Assembly (NCBI GenBank): GCA_030268105.1
Contig: BSDZ01000020.1
Location: 1,752,001-1,816,000, forward strand
Direction: 5' to 3'
Length of the DNA: 64,000 bases
Origin: Volvox africanus
Taxonomy: Eukaryota; Chlorophyta; Chlorophyceae; Chlamydomonadales; Volvocaceae
The first letter of the stretch is position 1, and the number at the start of each line of letters is the position of its first letter. Under the pieces are notes generated by a model. The model was not told the origin of the DNA, did no database searches, and saw nothing but the letters and a program-made list of their open reading frames with translations. Position numbers and translations under genes: made by a program. Shown here in pieces: positions 32,571-45,200 of the stretch.

Positions 32571-33586
32571 TTAGGACTCGGCATCCTCGCAGCACCCTCG
32601 TGCACGGGCTCGAGCTGCTTCAAGATCAGGGATCAGGTCAGGGGTAAAGTTCTGCGCAGGTTCCCAGCTGTTTTGGTCGGAAGAATAACCCTTTCACTTG
32701 ACAAGGTACTCGTGCACCAGCCGTTTTCGTTTCTTCCCGATACGGCGAGCACAGTAGTCAAGAATGCGCTCAACCGAGTAGAGTGGTTCGTTGTTCAACA
32801 ATCTACTGGTATCGGTCCATCAGGACTGGTCCCGGGATTTCCAGAGGAAATATTGGATCCATTGGTAACCAACATATCTGGTACTGCCCTGTAAGGACGC
32901 AGCAGAGACACGTGGAAGGTGGGGTGAATACACATATTCGCGGGAAGGACAAGCTCGGCCGCTGCCTGACCAACCATGCGTTTCACAGGGTAAGGTCCCA
33001 CCCAACGCGGCAAAAGTTTGCGCGAACCTGTGGCGAGTTGCCATAGGTTTTTAGTACTGAGGAGTACGGAATCACCAGGCTTGAAGGTGGTTTCCTTCTT
33101 ACCACGGTTGTAGTACACAGTGGTATGCTGCTGTGCAACCTCAAGAAGGTGCTTAGCTTCAGTCATGTGGTCATTGTATGACCTCACGAAAGCTTTGGCA
33201 GCTGGGGCAGGCATATCCAACTCCCAAGCCAGTGGAATTGCGGGGTGGAAGCCATAGTTCAAGAAGAACAGAGACTGTCCCGTAGACCGGTTAACAGCAT
33301 TGTTCATGGCAAACTCAGCAGCAGATAGGAAAGTATCCCATGCACGAGGGTTATTGCCAGCGTAAGTACGCAGCATGTCACCAAAGGTGCGGTTCATGCG
33401 TTCCGTCTGCCCATCCGTTTGGGGATGGTATGCAGTGGAAAGGTTCACACGAACATTGACAAGGTCACCCAGGGATGCCCAGAACTTGCCACCGAACTGG
33501 GGCCCACGATCAGAAATGACCGACTTGGGTATGCCATGCAAACGCACGACATTATCAAAGAACAGACGAGCCGTCTGCTCTGCAGT
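32571..33586 (-). pseudogene. pol: Integrase core C-terminus and chromodomain of D1
   Basis: Reads TAEQTARLFFDNVVRLHG, SDRGPQFGGKFWASL and HPQTDGQTERMNRT (second Asp and Glu of D,D35E), then LLPRWVGPYPVKRMVG. The integrase frame stops at 32795. The chromodomain HEYLVK-stop-KGYSSDQNSWEP continues in another frame with TGA at 32694-32696, where the conserved Trp is expected, and ends at TAA 32571-32573. The catalytic first Asp lies beyond the A4 junction and is lost. Confidence 0.82.
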
Positions 33587-34416
33587 TGTTGTGCTACGGT
33601 TCATTTCCCGCCGATGCGTAGGTCGATGCGACCCTACAAGGCGAAGTGTTATCTTGATGAACGCATGAATGATTATTGCATATGAATGAACCTGCATGAT
33701 ATAGATGTATTCGCATACATTTATATATGCATTTGGCATGTTGTCATTATCCATCGCGACATCGCATCATGGCAAATCCGCCTAGCATGCATGAAATACC
33801 GAATCATTGGAGTGCGCATTATGCTCGTGCTATGAAACGATAAGTAATATTATTTGATATAATATTACTTCATTACAGCACACGTTGAGAGTGCCGCACT
33901 CGTCGCGATGCATGCCTTGCAACCGAATATCGTTATTCAGACCCTTGCATCATGCGAATGCCGGAAAGGCTTATACATTGTTATGCTTGGACATTGCCTA
34001 TACGCAGTAGGGTTGTCACACTTAGGATCGGCCTCCTAGTGTGAATCGTACGACATTGCGATGCTGCGAGTATAACAGATGCGAGGACGGCTAAGCAAGA
34101 TAAGACATTCGACACCGGAGAACACTCGTGTGTCCTACATTACTATTGCTATACGCAATTCTACTTAGCCCGAGCTAAGCCTAAACTTCGCTAATCACCG
34201 CCGCATGATGATTGCTTGCTTCCGGCGCTGACGGCAATTACGTCCATTGCACCGCTTCGATCTGTAAGACTGTAAGTTATATCTCTTCTTGTTTGAAGTC
34301 TTCTGCTGTCTCTGCTTGCTCGCACTTGCCTTGCTGTACTTGCAAGTGCTCACGCATTGGTGTCGCAAGCCTTCAGACGCGCAGATACTGATGAGCAAAC
34401 ACGGAGAGGTACAACA
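33587..34416 (+). repeat. 5' LTR of A4 (830 bp)
   Basis: TGTTGTGCTACGG to GAGGTACAACA. It belongs to the longer 830-834 bp subtype (GAACGCATGAATG insertion, GAAATACCGAATC) shared with the 3' LTR of A4 and with A6 and A7. The 18-nt palindrome reads CCGAATATCGTTATTCAG here. Confidence 0.9.
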
Positions 34417-34483
34417 AATTGGTATCGAGACAGGTTCGTTGCCTAACTGTCTCTCTTTGTCTAATCGGAAGTAGGCTCTTTCT

Positions 34484-34917
34484 ATGGCGAGTTCCAGCGA
34501 CGAACCACGAGGACCGCTAGATACTTTTGCCGAAGACCTAGGCCGCGCCGTTTCGGATGCCGCCGCTTCCGGTTTGTAATTGTTTAATTGCTTTTACTTA
34601 GATTGCTGCACTTGTTGTGTAAGTGTGTGCTCTGAGTCGCAGGTAATCTCAGTGCACCGGCATTGCTTGCCGCGGCGACTGAGACCGGCTTTCGTCCGGA
34701 CCATTTGGCGACTCTCATCGCCCAAACTACGGAGATCAGGACTCAGCTGGGCAAGTACTTGCTGAGTTTACTGAATCTTCTCAAGAGTACTGTCGGTAGG
34801 CTCACTGAATCGCTTTGTACTCTTGCCTTTGCGATAGAAGTCGGCTTCTATTACGCAAACCTAGGGTATCGCTTCGTGCTCCATGTCCGCGGAACACGAC
34901 GATACGCCGCACACTAG
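34484..34917 (+). CDS. Leader ORF of A4 (two exons)
   Basis: Exon 1 34484-34571, intron 34572-34642 (71 nt), exon 2 34643-34917; 120 residues when spliced. Sequence almost identical to A2. Confidence 0.55.
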
Positions 34918-36118
34918 CCTGGCTAGCCAACCCGATTTTGTTGTGGCTGCTAGAGCTCCGGATAGGGGTCTTGAGACTGTTGGCATGCGAGACACTCAAG
35001 ATCCCCTTTTCCTTCAGACCCCTGCTCACTTAATTGTGCCGCATTCAGCAGTTAACACCAATATGGACAACACTGCTGGACCAAGGGTTCTGCCATTACC
35101 TCAAGCTCGAGGGCATGATGACATCCCTGAGGTGATGAGATTGTCAATTCCCGTTCCTAGGCTCAATATCTCGCTGACCGACAAGACACCAGGGCATAGC
35201 ATAGCCGATGCAACTCGTGCGTACGTGCGTGACGCTAAAAAGTATCTCCAGGCTGTTCATGGTGGCGATAATGATGGTATCAGGTGTCTCTTCGTTGGTA
35301 ACACCCTCGAGGGCTCAGCGAAGGACTGGTATCGTGAATGGACCACCGCCCGGGGCGACTATACTTTTGACGAGATGATTGCCGCTTTGCTCGCACGGTT
35401 CGCTACTGAGGTTCAAGCACGCGATGTGGAAGCTCGTAAGGTTTTGGCAGCCGGTAGCTACCACATGCGTCGGGATGAAAATGTACCTGCGTACCAGTCA
35501 TGCTTCGAAGCACTTGTGACTCCCATTGCTGACCTCACTGAATCCGAGCGTGTCTTTTGGTTTAGGCGAGGCCTGACGAAGCTTTTGGCTAAATGGTGCG
35601 CTACTGACTTGGTTGGAGCGCAGATCAAGTCGTATGATGCTTTGGTCGCTTTTGCTAAGGGTACGGAGATACGACTCCTTGCCGGTGAGGAAGAAGTCAA
35701 GTCTGCCCCTCGTGCAAATGCCGTGCAAGTGCAGGATCCGCTTGGGGAAGCTGTAGCTCTCGACCAGGAACTCGGAGCGACACGCCCCACACCTACTGCC
35801 GCGACGCGACGCAGCAACCGGCAACGCCAGGCGCGCGGGGGCGCTAGCTCGGGTGTCTGCGGGTCAGGAGGAGCAGGTCCGAGCTCGGACCCGGCTAAGA
35901 GCAGGAAGCGTGGTGGTGCGCCGTCGTCGGCAGCCGCACAGCGCTCTGACCCCAATGCGAAGCGGACTTGCACGGATGACTCGTTTATGCCAAAATGGAA
36001 TTGCAATCGTTCTGAGTTCGAACGTCGGAAAGCGGCCAATGTTTGTCTACTGTGCGCAGAGAGCCATCCTACGAAGGATTGCCTGTTATTGCCGCCGTTT
36101 GTACCTCAGCCGATATAG
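34883..36118 (+). CDS. gag: Gag of A4
   Basis: Intact 411-residue frame from ATG 34883 to UAG 36116-36118. The core has DWYREWTTARGDYTFDEM, as in A6 (REWTTARGNYTFDEM), rather than the RNWTNAR form of A3 and A5. The knuckle is CLLCAESHPTKDC (CX2CX3HX4C). Packaging role as for the family. Confidence 0.9.
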   Translation: MSAEHDDTPHTSLASQPDFVVAARAPDRGLETVGMRDTQDPLFLQTPAHLIVPHSAVNTNMDNTAGPRVLPLPQARGHDDIPEVMRLSIPVPRLNISLTDKTPGHSIADATRAYVRDAKKYLQAVHGGDNDGIRCLFVGNTLEGSAKDWYREWTTARGDYTFDEMIAALLARFATEVQARDVEARKVLAAGSYHMRRDENVPAYQSCFEALVTPIADLTESERVFWFRRGLTKLLAKWCATDLVGAQIKSYDALVAFAKGTEIRLLAGEEEVKSAPRANAVQVQDPLGEAVALDQELGATRPTPTAATRRSNRQRQARGGASSGVCGSGGAGPSSDPAKSRKRGGAPSSAAAQRSDPNAKRTCTDDSFMPKWNCNRSEFERRKAANVCLLCAESHPTKDCLLLPPFVPQPI

Positions 36119-36157
36119 GGGCTTGCCCGGGTTCCTGTGGAGGGGGCACCGCCCGGG
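36116..36157 (+). promoter_or_regulatory. Putative UAG readthrough signal of A4
   Basis: UAG 36116-36118, spacer 36119-36125, arm CCCGGG 36126-36131, 20-nt loop, arm CCCGGG 36152-36157. In A5 the second arm is CCTGGG, so one G-C pair here corresponds to a G-U pair there. Confidence 0.62.
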
Positions 36158-39100
36158 ATTTCTGAACTAACGCGTGGTCGGCGGTCATCCTTACGGCCAG
36201 CCGTGAAGGCATTGTTGCCTTGCATACTTGGACACATCGAGCGAGTCATTGCGCGACACATCACGCTTGACGGACGCACGGGACTTCTCTGCTTTGATCC
36301 GTTGTGTAATTTGTTTACACCTCGCCGTCCCCTGTCGTCTATCGATCTGTCTAACCACGTGGTTTTGTTCATCCCCTCGTCTCTGCGTGAGATGTCGGAA
36401 CAGTTGGCCGTTTACAGGAGATGTAGGCGTCAATATCCAGGCACCGCCGCATGTGTTTTACTCCCCGCTTTCTGTCGGCGCAAGGCAGAGGCATCGTTAA
36501 GGGGTATGCGGCATGTCCACCGGTTCGAGCCGGGCACCGTTTTGTTTAATGGTGTGGATCGGGAGGGTACGCTGGCTCCGTGGCCAGGGACATCCTACTC
36601 GGTTGACGTTTGGTACGAAGCTCCTGATGAGGGTGCCGTAGGTTACGGACCCGCCCTAAGTGCACTTACGTTGTCTGCTGGGCAGTCGCTCGTAGATAAC
36701 CGTGTCCCAGTGGTTCAGATCGGTTTGAATGGCCGTACCCTGAAGGCACTTGTTGACACCGGTGCCAGCGACGACTTCATCTCTGTCGCAGAGGTGAATG
36801 CGCTGGGGTTGACCCCAGAGTCGTCTGATTGTCCACAGGTTACCCTTGCTGACGGGGGTAAGCATCCCATCGTGGGCAGGATTACCCTTAGCCTATCGAT
36901 AGGCCCTTTGCGTGTTGTGACCCGGCCGTACGTGCTGCAGGGCTTGGCAGAGACTGCACTGTACATAATGGGGTCTTCGACATTACGGCAGTACCGCGCG
37001 CGCATCGACATGGAGACCGCAACCCTGCATATGTGCAAGGGTACTCTGTCGATTAAGGTACCTTTCCTGTTGTTCGAACATGTCACACCAAAGGAGGGCG
37101 AAACTGAGGCGGTGCCTATGGTTAATTTCGCTGTGACCGCAATGGCCGCTCGAATCGAACCAGAGCTAGTCGGGCGTAAGGAGGCCGTCCGTTTGTTACG
37201 GAAGGGTGCCCACGGACTGCTTTTAAGGCCGCGGGTGGGCTGTTGTGCCACCACCGCGCAGATTTCTGTGGATCCTGAGGTTGAGGCCCTACTGTCACAG
37301 TATGAGGACGTCTTTAAAGATATCCCTGGCCTACCACCTATGCGTCCTGTTGATCACACAATCCCTCTCGTGCCTGGAGCGCAGCCTACGGCCCGGCCAA
37401 TGTACAGGTTGAGTCCATTGGAGCTGGACGAGGTAAAGCGCCAGGTGACGGATTTGCTCGCGAAGGGTATGATACACCCCAGCACATCCCCGTATTCTGC
37501 ACCGATTTTGTTTGTCGGTAAGAAGGATGGGACCTTGTGCATGTGCATTGATTACCGGGGGTTGAATGTGAGTATGGTAAAAAATGGCTACCCTTTGCCA
37601 CGCGTTGACGACCTGTTGGATAAGCTGAAGGGTTCGGCTTATTTTTCCTCGATTGACTTACAACAGGGCTATAATCAGATTCGCATCGCTGCCTCTGATA
37701 TTCCGAAAACCGCTTTTCGGACGCCCTTCGGTCACTTCGAGTATACGGTCCTATCGTTTGGTTTGACTAATGCCCCTGCGACGTTTCAGGCGGGCATGGA
37801 CCGAATGTTTAGGCCGTTTATCGACAGGTTCGTTGTTTGCTACCTGGATGACATCTTGGTTTATTCTAAGACGCGCGAGGAGCACTTGGAGCATCTTCGG
37901 CTCGTGCTCGACGTTATGAGGCGGGAGCAATTGTTTGCTAAACGCGCCAAATGCTTTTGGGCGCAGCCTCAGGTGGAATATTTAGGCCACATTGTGTCGG
38001 CCACCGGTGTGAAGATGGACCCGCGGAAGGTCGCCGTGGTTCGCGATTGGCCCGCGCCTCAGAACCTCACGGAGCTGCGTAAGTTCCTTGGCTTGACCAA
38101 TTATTTCCGAAAGTTCATTGAAAAATATTCCATCATTGCGGCCCCGCTTACTAACTTAACTCGCAAAGGCGTTTTCGTTTCACTCGAGTTGTGGATGTCG
38201 CAATGCCAGTGGGCATTCGAAGAGCTCAAACGAATCGTTGCCGAAGATGTCACCCTTGCATTCCCTGATTACTCGTTGCCATTTCGTGTTGAGGTAGTGT
38301 CTGATGCCTCAATATTTGGAAGCGGCGCTGTATTGTTACAGGAAGGGCGACCGATCGCCTTCACGAGTAAGAAGTTTTCTGGTGCGGAGATTCGCTACAC
38401 CACCGGGGAACAGGAGCTTCTGGCCGTGCTGCATGCTTTAAAGGAATGGCGCTGTTACCTCGAGGGACGCCCATTTACTTTAAAGACTGACCACAAGCCC
38501 CTAACGTTTTTGCAAAGCGTTCCGACGTTGAACCGCTGTCAGGCTAGGTGGATGGAATACCTAGCTAGGTTCGACTGCACCTGGGAGTACATTTCTGGTA
38601 AACTGAATATTGCCGATGCTCTCAGTCGACATCCGTCGCTACACGCTGCAATTTGAGCAGCGCCCGTCTTGCGACCGCATAACGAGGAGGTGCCGATCGT
38701 GACGGACCTCGCGGAGCGGTTGAAGGTGGCCTACAACGCAGATGCCTGGTTCTCGGAGCCGGCTAATGTAGAAAACCTTCGCAAGCAGAATGGCCTTTGG
38801 CTACGGACGGAGGGTGCAGCTACGCAAATCGTCGTTCCGAACGACGACGCGCTACGCTACGATATCCTTGCGCGGTTCCACGAGGACCCGTTAGCAGGAC
38901 ACCCTGGTAGCAAGCGGTTGGTCGAGTTGGTGCAACGTTCCTTTTGGTGGCCTCGTTTGGCTAAGGATGCGGCGAACTTCGTCCAGACATGCAGTCTGTG
39001 CCAGCGCAATAAGGGTCTGTCCGGTAAGGGTCATGGGTTGTTGCAACCGTTGCCTGTCCCGGATGCGCCTTGGGAAAGTGTTTCCATGGACTTCGTAGTC

Positions 39101-40180
39101 GCGCTGCCCAAAACTGAGGGGGGATATGATGCAGTGTTCGTAATGGTCGATTGTCTGACTAAGATGGTTCACCTAGAACCATGCATATTATCCTGCACGG
39201 CTGAGCAAACCGCACGTTTGTTTTTTGATAATGTGGTTAGGTTACACGGGGTTCCCAAAAATGTGATCTCGGACCGCGGTGGACAGTTCACGTCTAAGTT
39301 TTGGGAAGCGCTTTGCAAGCTAGTTGGCATGCGTGTCAACCTGAGCACAGCGTACCACCCGCAGACTGATGGTCAAACCGAACGCACAAACCGCACGTTG
39401 GGTGATATGTTGCGCAATTATGCTGGTCGCACACCTCTCGTTTGGGATACGTTTTTGACTGCGGCAGAATTCGCGCTTAACAACGCTGTTAACCGCTCTA
39501 CAGGCAAAAGTCCGTTCTTTCTTAACTACGAGTTTCATCCCGCGCTACCCGTGTGGCGTGAGTTGGAAGTGAACGTGCCTGCTGCTAAACTTTTTGCCAA
39601 GTCTTTTATGTCCCGAATCACAGACGCGAAGTCATGTTTGGACGCGGCGCAGCAACAAACGACGGAATACTACAACAAATCCAAGCAGGATGTGACGTTT
39701 TCGGAAGGGCAACTCGTGTTGCTAAGCACCAAGAACTTGCGTTCCTTGGCCGACGGATCCCGAAAACTCTTACCCCGCTGGATTGGTCCGTATCCTGTCA
39801 TGCGCATGGTTGGGAATGTGGCTGTGGAGCTTGCATTGCCCGCTGATATGACCATTCACCCCACATTTCACGTATTGCTTGTCCGTCCTTAACGTGGTAC
39901 GGAACCCGTCCCTGAGCCTGCTAACGCCCCCGCAGCGATAGAACCAGTTCCCGAGACCTGGATCACTGGTAAACAGAAGTTTTACGATGTGGAGCGGGTG
40001 TTAGATTATCACGCGCGTCATGTGGGCGGACACCGACGTAAGCGGACAGTACACGAGTACTTGGTCAAGTGGACAGGGTATACCAGCCAACACAACTCAT
40101 GGGAACCGGCACGCAACTTCTCACAGGACATCAAGCCCCTGCTCGAAGAAGCCCGAAAACGTGCCACGCAAGCCCAATGA
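36119..40180 (+). pseudogene. pol: pol of A4 (two nonsense codons)
   Basis: Open from the UAG through protease (DTGASDDF), RT (YLDDILVYS) and RNase H to TGA 38654-38656 (after RHPSLHAAI). It reopens for integrase (HEDPLAGHPGS, CSLCQRNK, SDRGGQFTSKF, HPQTDGQTERTN) to TAA 39890-39892 (a Tyr in other copies), then chromodomain to TGA 40178-40180. All catalytic residues I can see are retained, so inactivation is recent or partial. Confidence 0.9.
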
Positions 40181-40239
40181 CCCTTGCAGTCGATGCTGTA
40201 TGATGCAGCGAGGACGCTGCATACGGGAGGGGGGATAAT

Positions 40240-41073
40240 TGTTGTGCAACGGTTAGTTTCCCGCCGATGCGTAGGTCGATGTGATCCTACAAGGCGAAGT
40301 GTTATCTTGATGAACGCATGAATGGCTATTGCATATGAATGAACCTGCATGATATAAATGTATTCGCATACATTTATATATGCATTTGGCATGTCATCAT
40401 TGTGCATCATGACATTGCATCATGGCAAATTCGCCTAGCATGCATGAAATACCGAATCATTGAAGTGCGCATTATGCTCGTGCTACGAAACGATAAGTAA
40501 TATTATCTGATATAATATTACTTCATTACAGCACACGTTGAGAGTGCCGCACTCATCGCGATGCATGCCCTGCAACCGGATATCGTTATCCGGACCCTTA
40601 CATCATGCGAATGCCGGAAAGGCTTATACGTTGTTATGCGTAGACATCGCCTATACTCAGTAGGGTTGTCACACTTAGGATCGGCCTCCTAGTGTGAATC
40701 GTACGGCATTGCGATGCTGCGAGTATATCAGATGCGAGGATGGCTAAGCAAGACAAGATATTCGACACAGGAGAACACTCGTGTGTTCTACATTATTATT
40801 ACTATACGCTATTCTACTTAGCCCGAGCTAAGCCTAAACTTCGCTATTCACCGCCGCGTGATGATTGCTTGCTTCCGGCGTTGACGGCGATTACGTCCAT
40901 TGCACCGCTTCGATCTGTAAGACTGTAAGTTATATCTCTTCCTGTCTTGAAGTCTTCCGCTGTCTCTGTTTGCTCACGTTTGCCTTGCTGTACTTGCAAG
41001 TGCTCGCGCATCAGTGTCGAAAGCCTTCAGACGTGCAGATACTTATGAGCAAACACGAAGGAGAGGTACAACA
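40240..41073 (+). repeat. 3' LTR of A4 (834 bp)
   Basis: Starts TGTTGTGCAACGG after the PPT GGGAGGGGGGATAAT and ends GAGGTACAACA. Much more diverged from its partner than in other elements. Confidence 0.9.
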
Positions 41074-41396
41074 CTTACCCTCGACTAGCTCTGGTTCGAT
41101 TCCAGCGGCCATTGCGGTCACAGCGAAATTAACCATAGGCACCGCCTCAGCTTCGCCCTCCTTTGGTGTGACATGTTCGAACGACAGGAAAGGTACCTTA
41201 ATTGACAGAGTACCCTTGCACATATGCAGGGTTGCGGTCTCCATGTCGATGCGCGCGCGGTACTGCCGTAATGTCGAAGACCCCATTATGTACAGTGCAG
41301 TCTCTGCTAAGCCCTGCAGCACGTACGGCCGGGTCACAACACGCAAAGGGCCTATCGATAGGCTAAGGGTAATCCTGCCCACGATGGGATGCTTAC
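41074..41396 (-). pseudogene. pol: pol fragment of A6 between A4 and A5
   Basis: Encodes the protease-RT spacer ([17 protein letters not shown] to PELV) on the minus strand. It joins seamlessly, across the A5 insertion and its CTTAC duplication, to A6 sequence resuming at 48850. The RT, RNase H and integrase parts of A6 are missing because A4 abuts at 41073. Confidence 0.85.
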
Positions 41397-42220
41397 TGTT
41401 GTACCTCTCGTTCGTGTTTGCTCATAAGTATCTGCACGTCTGGAGACTTTCGACACCGATGCGCGAGCACTTGCAAGTACAGCAAGGCAAGCGAGAGCAA
41501 ACAAGGACAGCGGAAGACTTCTAGACGAAGAGAGATAGAACTTACAGTCTTACAGATCGGAACGATGCAATGGACGAAATCGCCGTCAGCGCCGGAAGCA
41601 AGCAATCATCACGCGGCGGTGATTAGCGAAGTTCAGGCTTAGCTCGGGCTAAGTAGAATAGCGTATAGAAATAGTAATATAGAACACGCGAGTGTTCTCC
41701 GGTATCGAATGTCTTATCTTGCTTAGCCGTCCTCGCATCTGTTATACTCGCAGCATCGCAATGCCGTACGATTCACATCAGGAGGCCGATCCTAGATGTG
41801 ACAACCCTACTGCGTATAGGCGATGTCTACGCATAACAACGTATAAGCCTTTCCGGCATTCACATGATGCAAGGGTCCGGATAACGATATCCGGTTGCAG
41901 GGCATGCATCGCGATGAGTGCGGCGCTCTCAACGTGTGCTTTAATGAAGTAATATTATATCAGATAATATTACTTATCGTTTCGTAGCACGAGCATAATG
42001 CGCACTTCCATGCTTCGGGCTTTCATGCATGCTAGGTGGATTTGCCATGATGCGATGTCGCGATGGATAATGACAACATGCAAAATGCATATATAAATGT
42101 ACACGAATACATTTATATCATGCAGATTCATTCATATGCAATGTGTTCATCACAATAGCACTTCGCCTTGTAGGATCACATCGACCTACGCATCGGCGGG
42201 AAACGAATCGTAGCACAACA
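41397..42220 (-). repeat. 3' LTR of A5 (824 bp)
   Basis: TGTTGTACC to AGCACAACA. Shares the variants CAAGGACAGCGG, GAACACGCGAGTG and AAACGAATCG with the 5' LTR and with no other element. Confidence 0.94.
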
Positions 42221-42236
42221 ATTATCCCCCCTCCTG
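42221..42236 (-). other. Polypurine tract of A5
   Basis: Minus strand CAGGAGGGGGGATAAT next to the 3' LTR. Confidence 0.8.
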
Positions 42237-42279
42237 TATGCAGCGTCCTCGCTGCATCATACAGCATCGACTGCAGGGA

Positions 42280-45200
42280 TTATTGGGTTTGCGTTGCGCG
42301 TTTGCGGGCTTCTTCAAGCAGGGGCTTCATGTCCTGTGAGAAGTTGCGCGCCGGTTCCCATGAGTTGTGCTCGTCGGTATACCCTGTCCATTTAACCAAG
42401 TACTCGTGTACTGTTCGCTTACGTCGGTGTCGGCCCACACGACGCGCGCGATAATCTAACACCCGCTCCACATCGTAAAACTTCTGTTTACCAGCGATCC
42501 AGGTCTCGGGAACTGGTTCGATCGCTGTGGGGGCGTTAGCAGGCTCAGGGACGGGTTCCGTACCACGATACGGACGGACAAGCGATACGTGAAATGTGGG
42601 GTGAATGGTCATATCAGCGGGCAATGCAAGCTCCACAGCCACATTCCCAACCATGCGCACGACAGGATACGGACCAATCCAGCGGGGTAAGAGTTTTCGG
42701 GATCCGTCGGCCAAGGAACGCAAGTTCTTGGTGCTTAGCAACACGAGTTGCCCTTTCGAAAACGTCACATCCTGCTTAGATTTGTTATAGTATTCCGTCG
42801 TTCGTTGCTGCGCCGCGTCCAAACACGACTTCGCGTCTGTGATTCGGGACATAAAAGACTTGGCAAAGAGTTTAGCAGCAGGCACGTTCACTTCCAACTC
42901 ACGCCACACGGGTAGCGCGGGATGAAACTCGTAGTTAAGAAAGAACGGACTTTTGCCTGTAGAGCGGTTAACAGCATTGTTAAGCGCGAATTTTGCCGCA
43001 GTCAAATACGTATCCCAAACAAATGGTGTGCGACCAGCATAATTGCGCAACATATCACCCAACGTGCGGTTTGTGCGTTCGGTTTGACCATCAGTCTGCG
43101 GGTGATACGCCGTGCTCAGGTTGACGCGCATGCCAACTAGTTTGCAGAGCGCTTCCCAAAACTTAGACGTGAACTGTCCACCGCGGTCCGAGATCACATT
43201 TTTGGGAATCCCGTGTAACCGAACCACATTATCGAAAAACAAACGTGCGGTTTGCTCAGCCGTGCAGGATGATGTGCATGGTGCTAGGTGGACCATCTTA
43301 GTCAGACGATCGACCATTACGAACACCGCATCATATCCCCCCTCAGTTTTGGGCAGCGCGACTACGAAGTCCATGGAAACACTTTCCCAAGGCGCATCCG
43401 GGACAGGCAACGGTTGCAACAACCCATGGCCCTTACCGGACAAAGCCTTATTGCGCTGGCACAGACTGCATGTCTGTACGAAGTTCGCCGCATCCTTAGC
43501 CAAACGAGGCCACCAAAAGGAACGTTGCACCAAGTCGATCAATCGCTTGCTACCAGGGTGTCCTGCTAACGGGTCCTCGTGGAACCGCGCAAGGATGTCG
43601 TAGCGTAGCGCGTCGTCGTTCGGAACGACGATTTGCGTAGCTGCACCCTCCGTCCGTAGCCAAAGGCCATTCTGCTTGCGAAGGTATTCTACATTAGCCG
43701 GGTCCGCGAACCAGGCGTCTGCGTTGTAGGCAACCTTCAACCGCTCCGTGAGGTCCGTCGCGATCGGTACCTCCTCGCTACGCGGCCGCACGACGGGCGC
43801 TGCCAAAATTGCAGCGTGTAGCGACGGATGTCGACTGAGAGCATCGGCAATATTCAATTTACCAGAAATATACTCCCAGGTGCAGTTGAACCTAGCTCGA
43901 TATTCCATCCACCTAGCTTGACGGCGGTTCAACGTCGGAACGCTTTGCAAAAACATTAGGGGCTTGTGGTCAGTCTTTAAAGTAAACGGGCGTCCCTCGA
44001 GGTAACAGCGCCATTCCTTTAAAGCATGCAGCACTGCCAGAAGCTCCTGTTCCCCGGTGGTGTAGCGAATCTCCGCACCAGAAAACTTCTTACTCATGAA
44101 AGCGATCGGTCGCCCTTCCTGTAACAATACAGCGCCGCTTCCAAATATTGAGGCATCAGACACTACCTCAACACGAAATGGCAACAAGTAATCAGGGAAT
44201 GCAAGGGTGACATCTTCGGCAATGATTCGTTTGAGCTTTTCGAATGCCCGCTGGCATTGCGACGTCCACGACTCGAGCGAAACGAAAACGCCTTTGCGAG
44301 TTAAGTTAGTAAGCGGGGCCGCAATGATGGAATATTTTTCAATGAACTTTCGGAAATAATTGGTCAAGCCAAGGAACTTACGCAGCTCCGTGAGGTTCTG
44401 AGGCGCGGGCCAATCGTGAACCACGGCAACCTTCCGTGGGTCCATCTTCACACCGGTGGCCGACACAATGTGGCCCAAATATTCCACCTGAGGCTGCGCC
44501 CAAAAGCATTTGGCGCGTTTAGCAAACAATTGCTCCCGCCTCATAACGTCGAGCACGAGCCGCAGATGCTCCAAGTGCTCCTCGCGCGTCTTAGAATATA
44601 CCAAGATGTCATCCAGGTAGCAAACAACGAACCTGTCGATAAACGGCCTAAACATTCGGTCCATAACCGCCTGAAACGTCGCAGGGGCATTAGTCAAACC
44701 AAACGATAGGACCGTATACTCAAAGTGACCGAAGGGCGTCCGAAAAGCGGTTTTCGGGATATCAGAGGCAGCGATGCGAATCTGATTGTAGCCCTGTTGT
44801 AAGTCAATTGAGGAAAAATAAGCCGAGCCCTTCAGCTTATCCAACAGGTCGTCAACGCATGGCAAAGGGTAGCGATTTTTCACCGTATTCGCATTAAACC
44901 CCCGGTAATCGATGCACATGCGCAAGGTCCCATCCTTCTTACTGACAAACAAAATCGGTGCAGAATACGGGGATGTGCTGGGGCGTATCATACCCTTCGC
45001 GAGCAAATCCGTCACCTGGCGCTTCACCTCATCCAGCTCCAATGGACTCAACCTGTACATTGGCCGGGCTGTAGGCTGCGCTCCAGGCATGAGAGGGATT
45101 GTATGATCAACAGGACGCATAGGTGGTAGGCCAGGGATATCTTTAAAGACGTCCTCATACTGCGACAGTAGGGCCTCAACCTCAGGATCCGCAGAAATCT

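Larger units (their letters stand above)
32251..33586 (-). mobile_element. D1: family D retrotransposon, 3' end
   Basis: A 308-bp LTR, a polypurine tract (32559-32570, reverse strand) and a minus-strand integrase-chromodomain segment. It is cut at 33587 by the A4 LTR. The integrase is clearly diverged from family A. D2 (52746-53902) may be the missing upstream portion of the same element or family. Confidence 0.8.
33587..41073 (+). mobile_element. A4: family A element, probable recombinant
   Basis: Plus-strand, 7487 bp, with both LTRs, PBS, leader, intact gag, and pol with two stops. The left flank is D1 integrase (GCAGT); the right flank is family A pol (CTTAC), so there is no TSD. Its LTRs differ at about 25 positions in the first 365 bases, far more than the pairs of A3 or A5. 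Both facts fit an exchange between two former insertions. Confidence 0.88.

Noticed and set aside
42221..42279. Envelope-like ORF downstream of integrase
   Set aside because: Only about 60 bp separate the chromodomain stop from the 3' LTR in A5; no room for an env gene.
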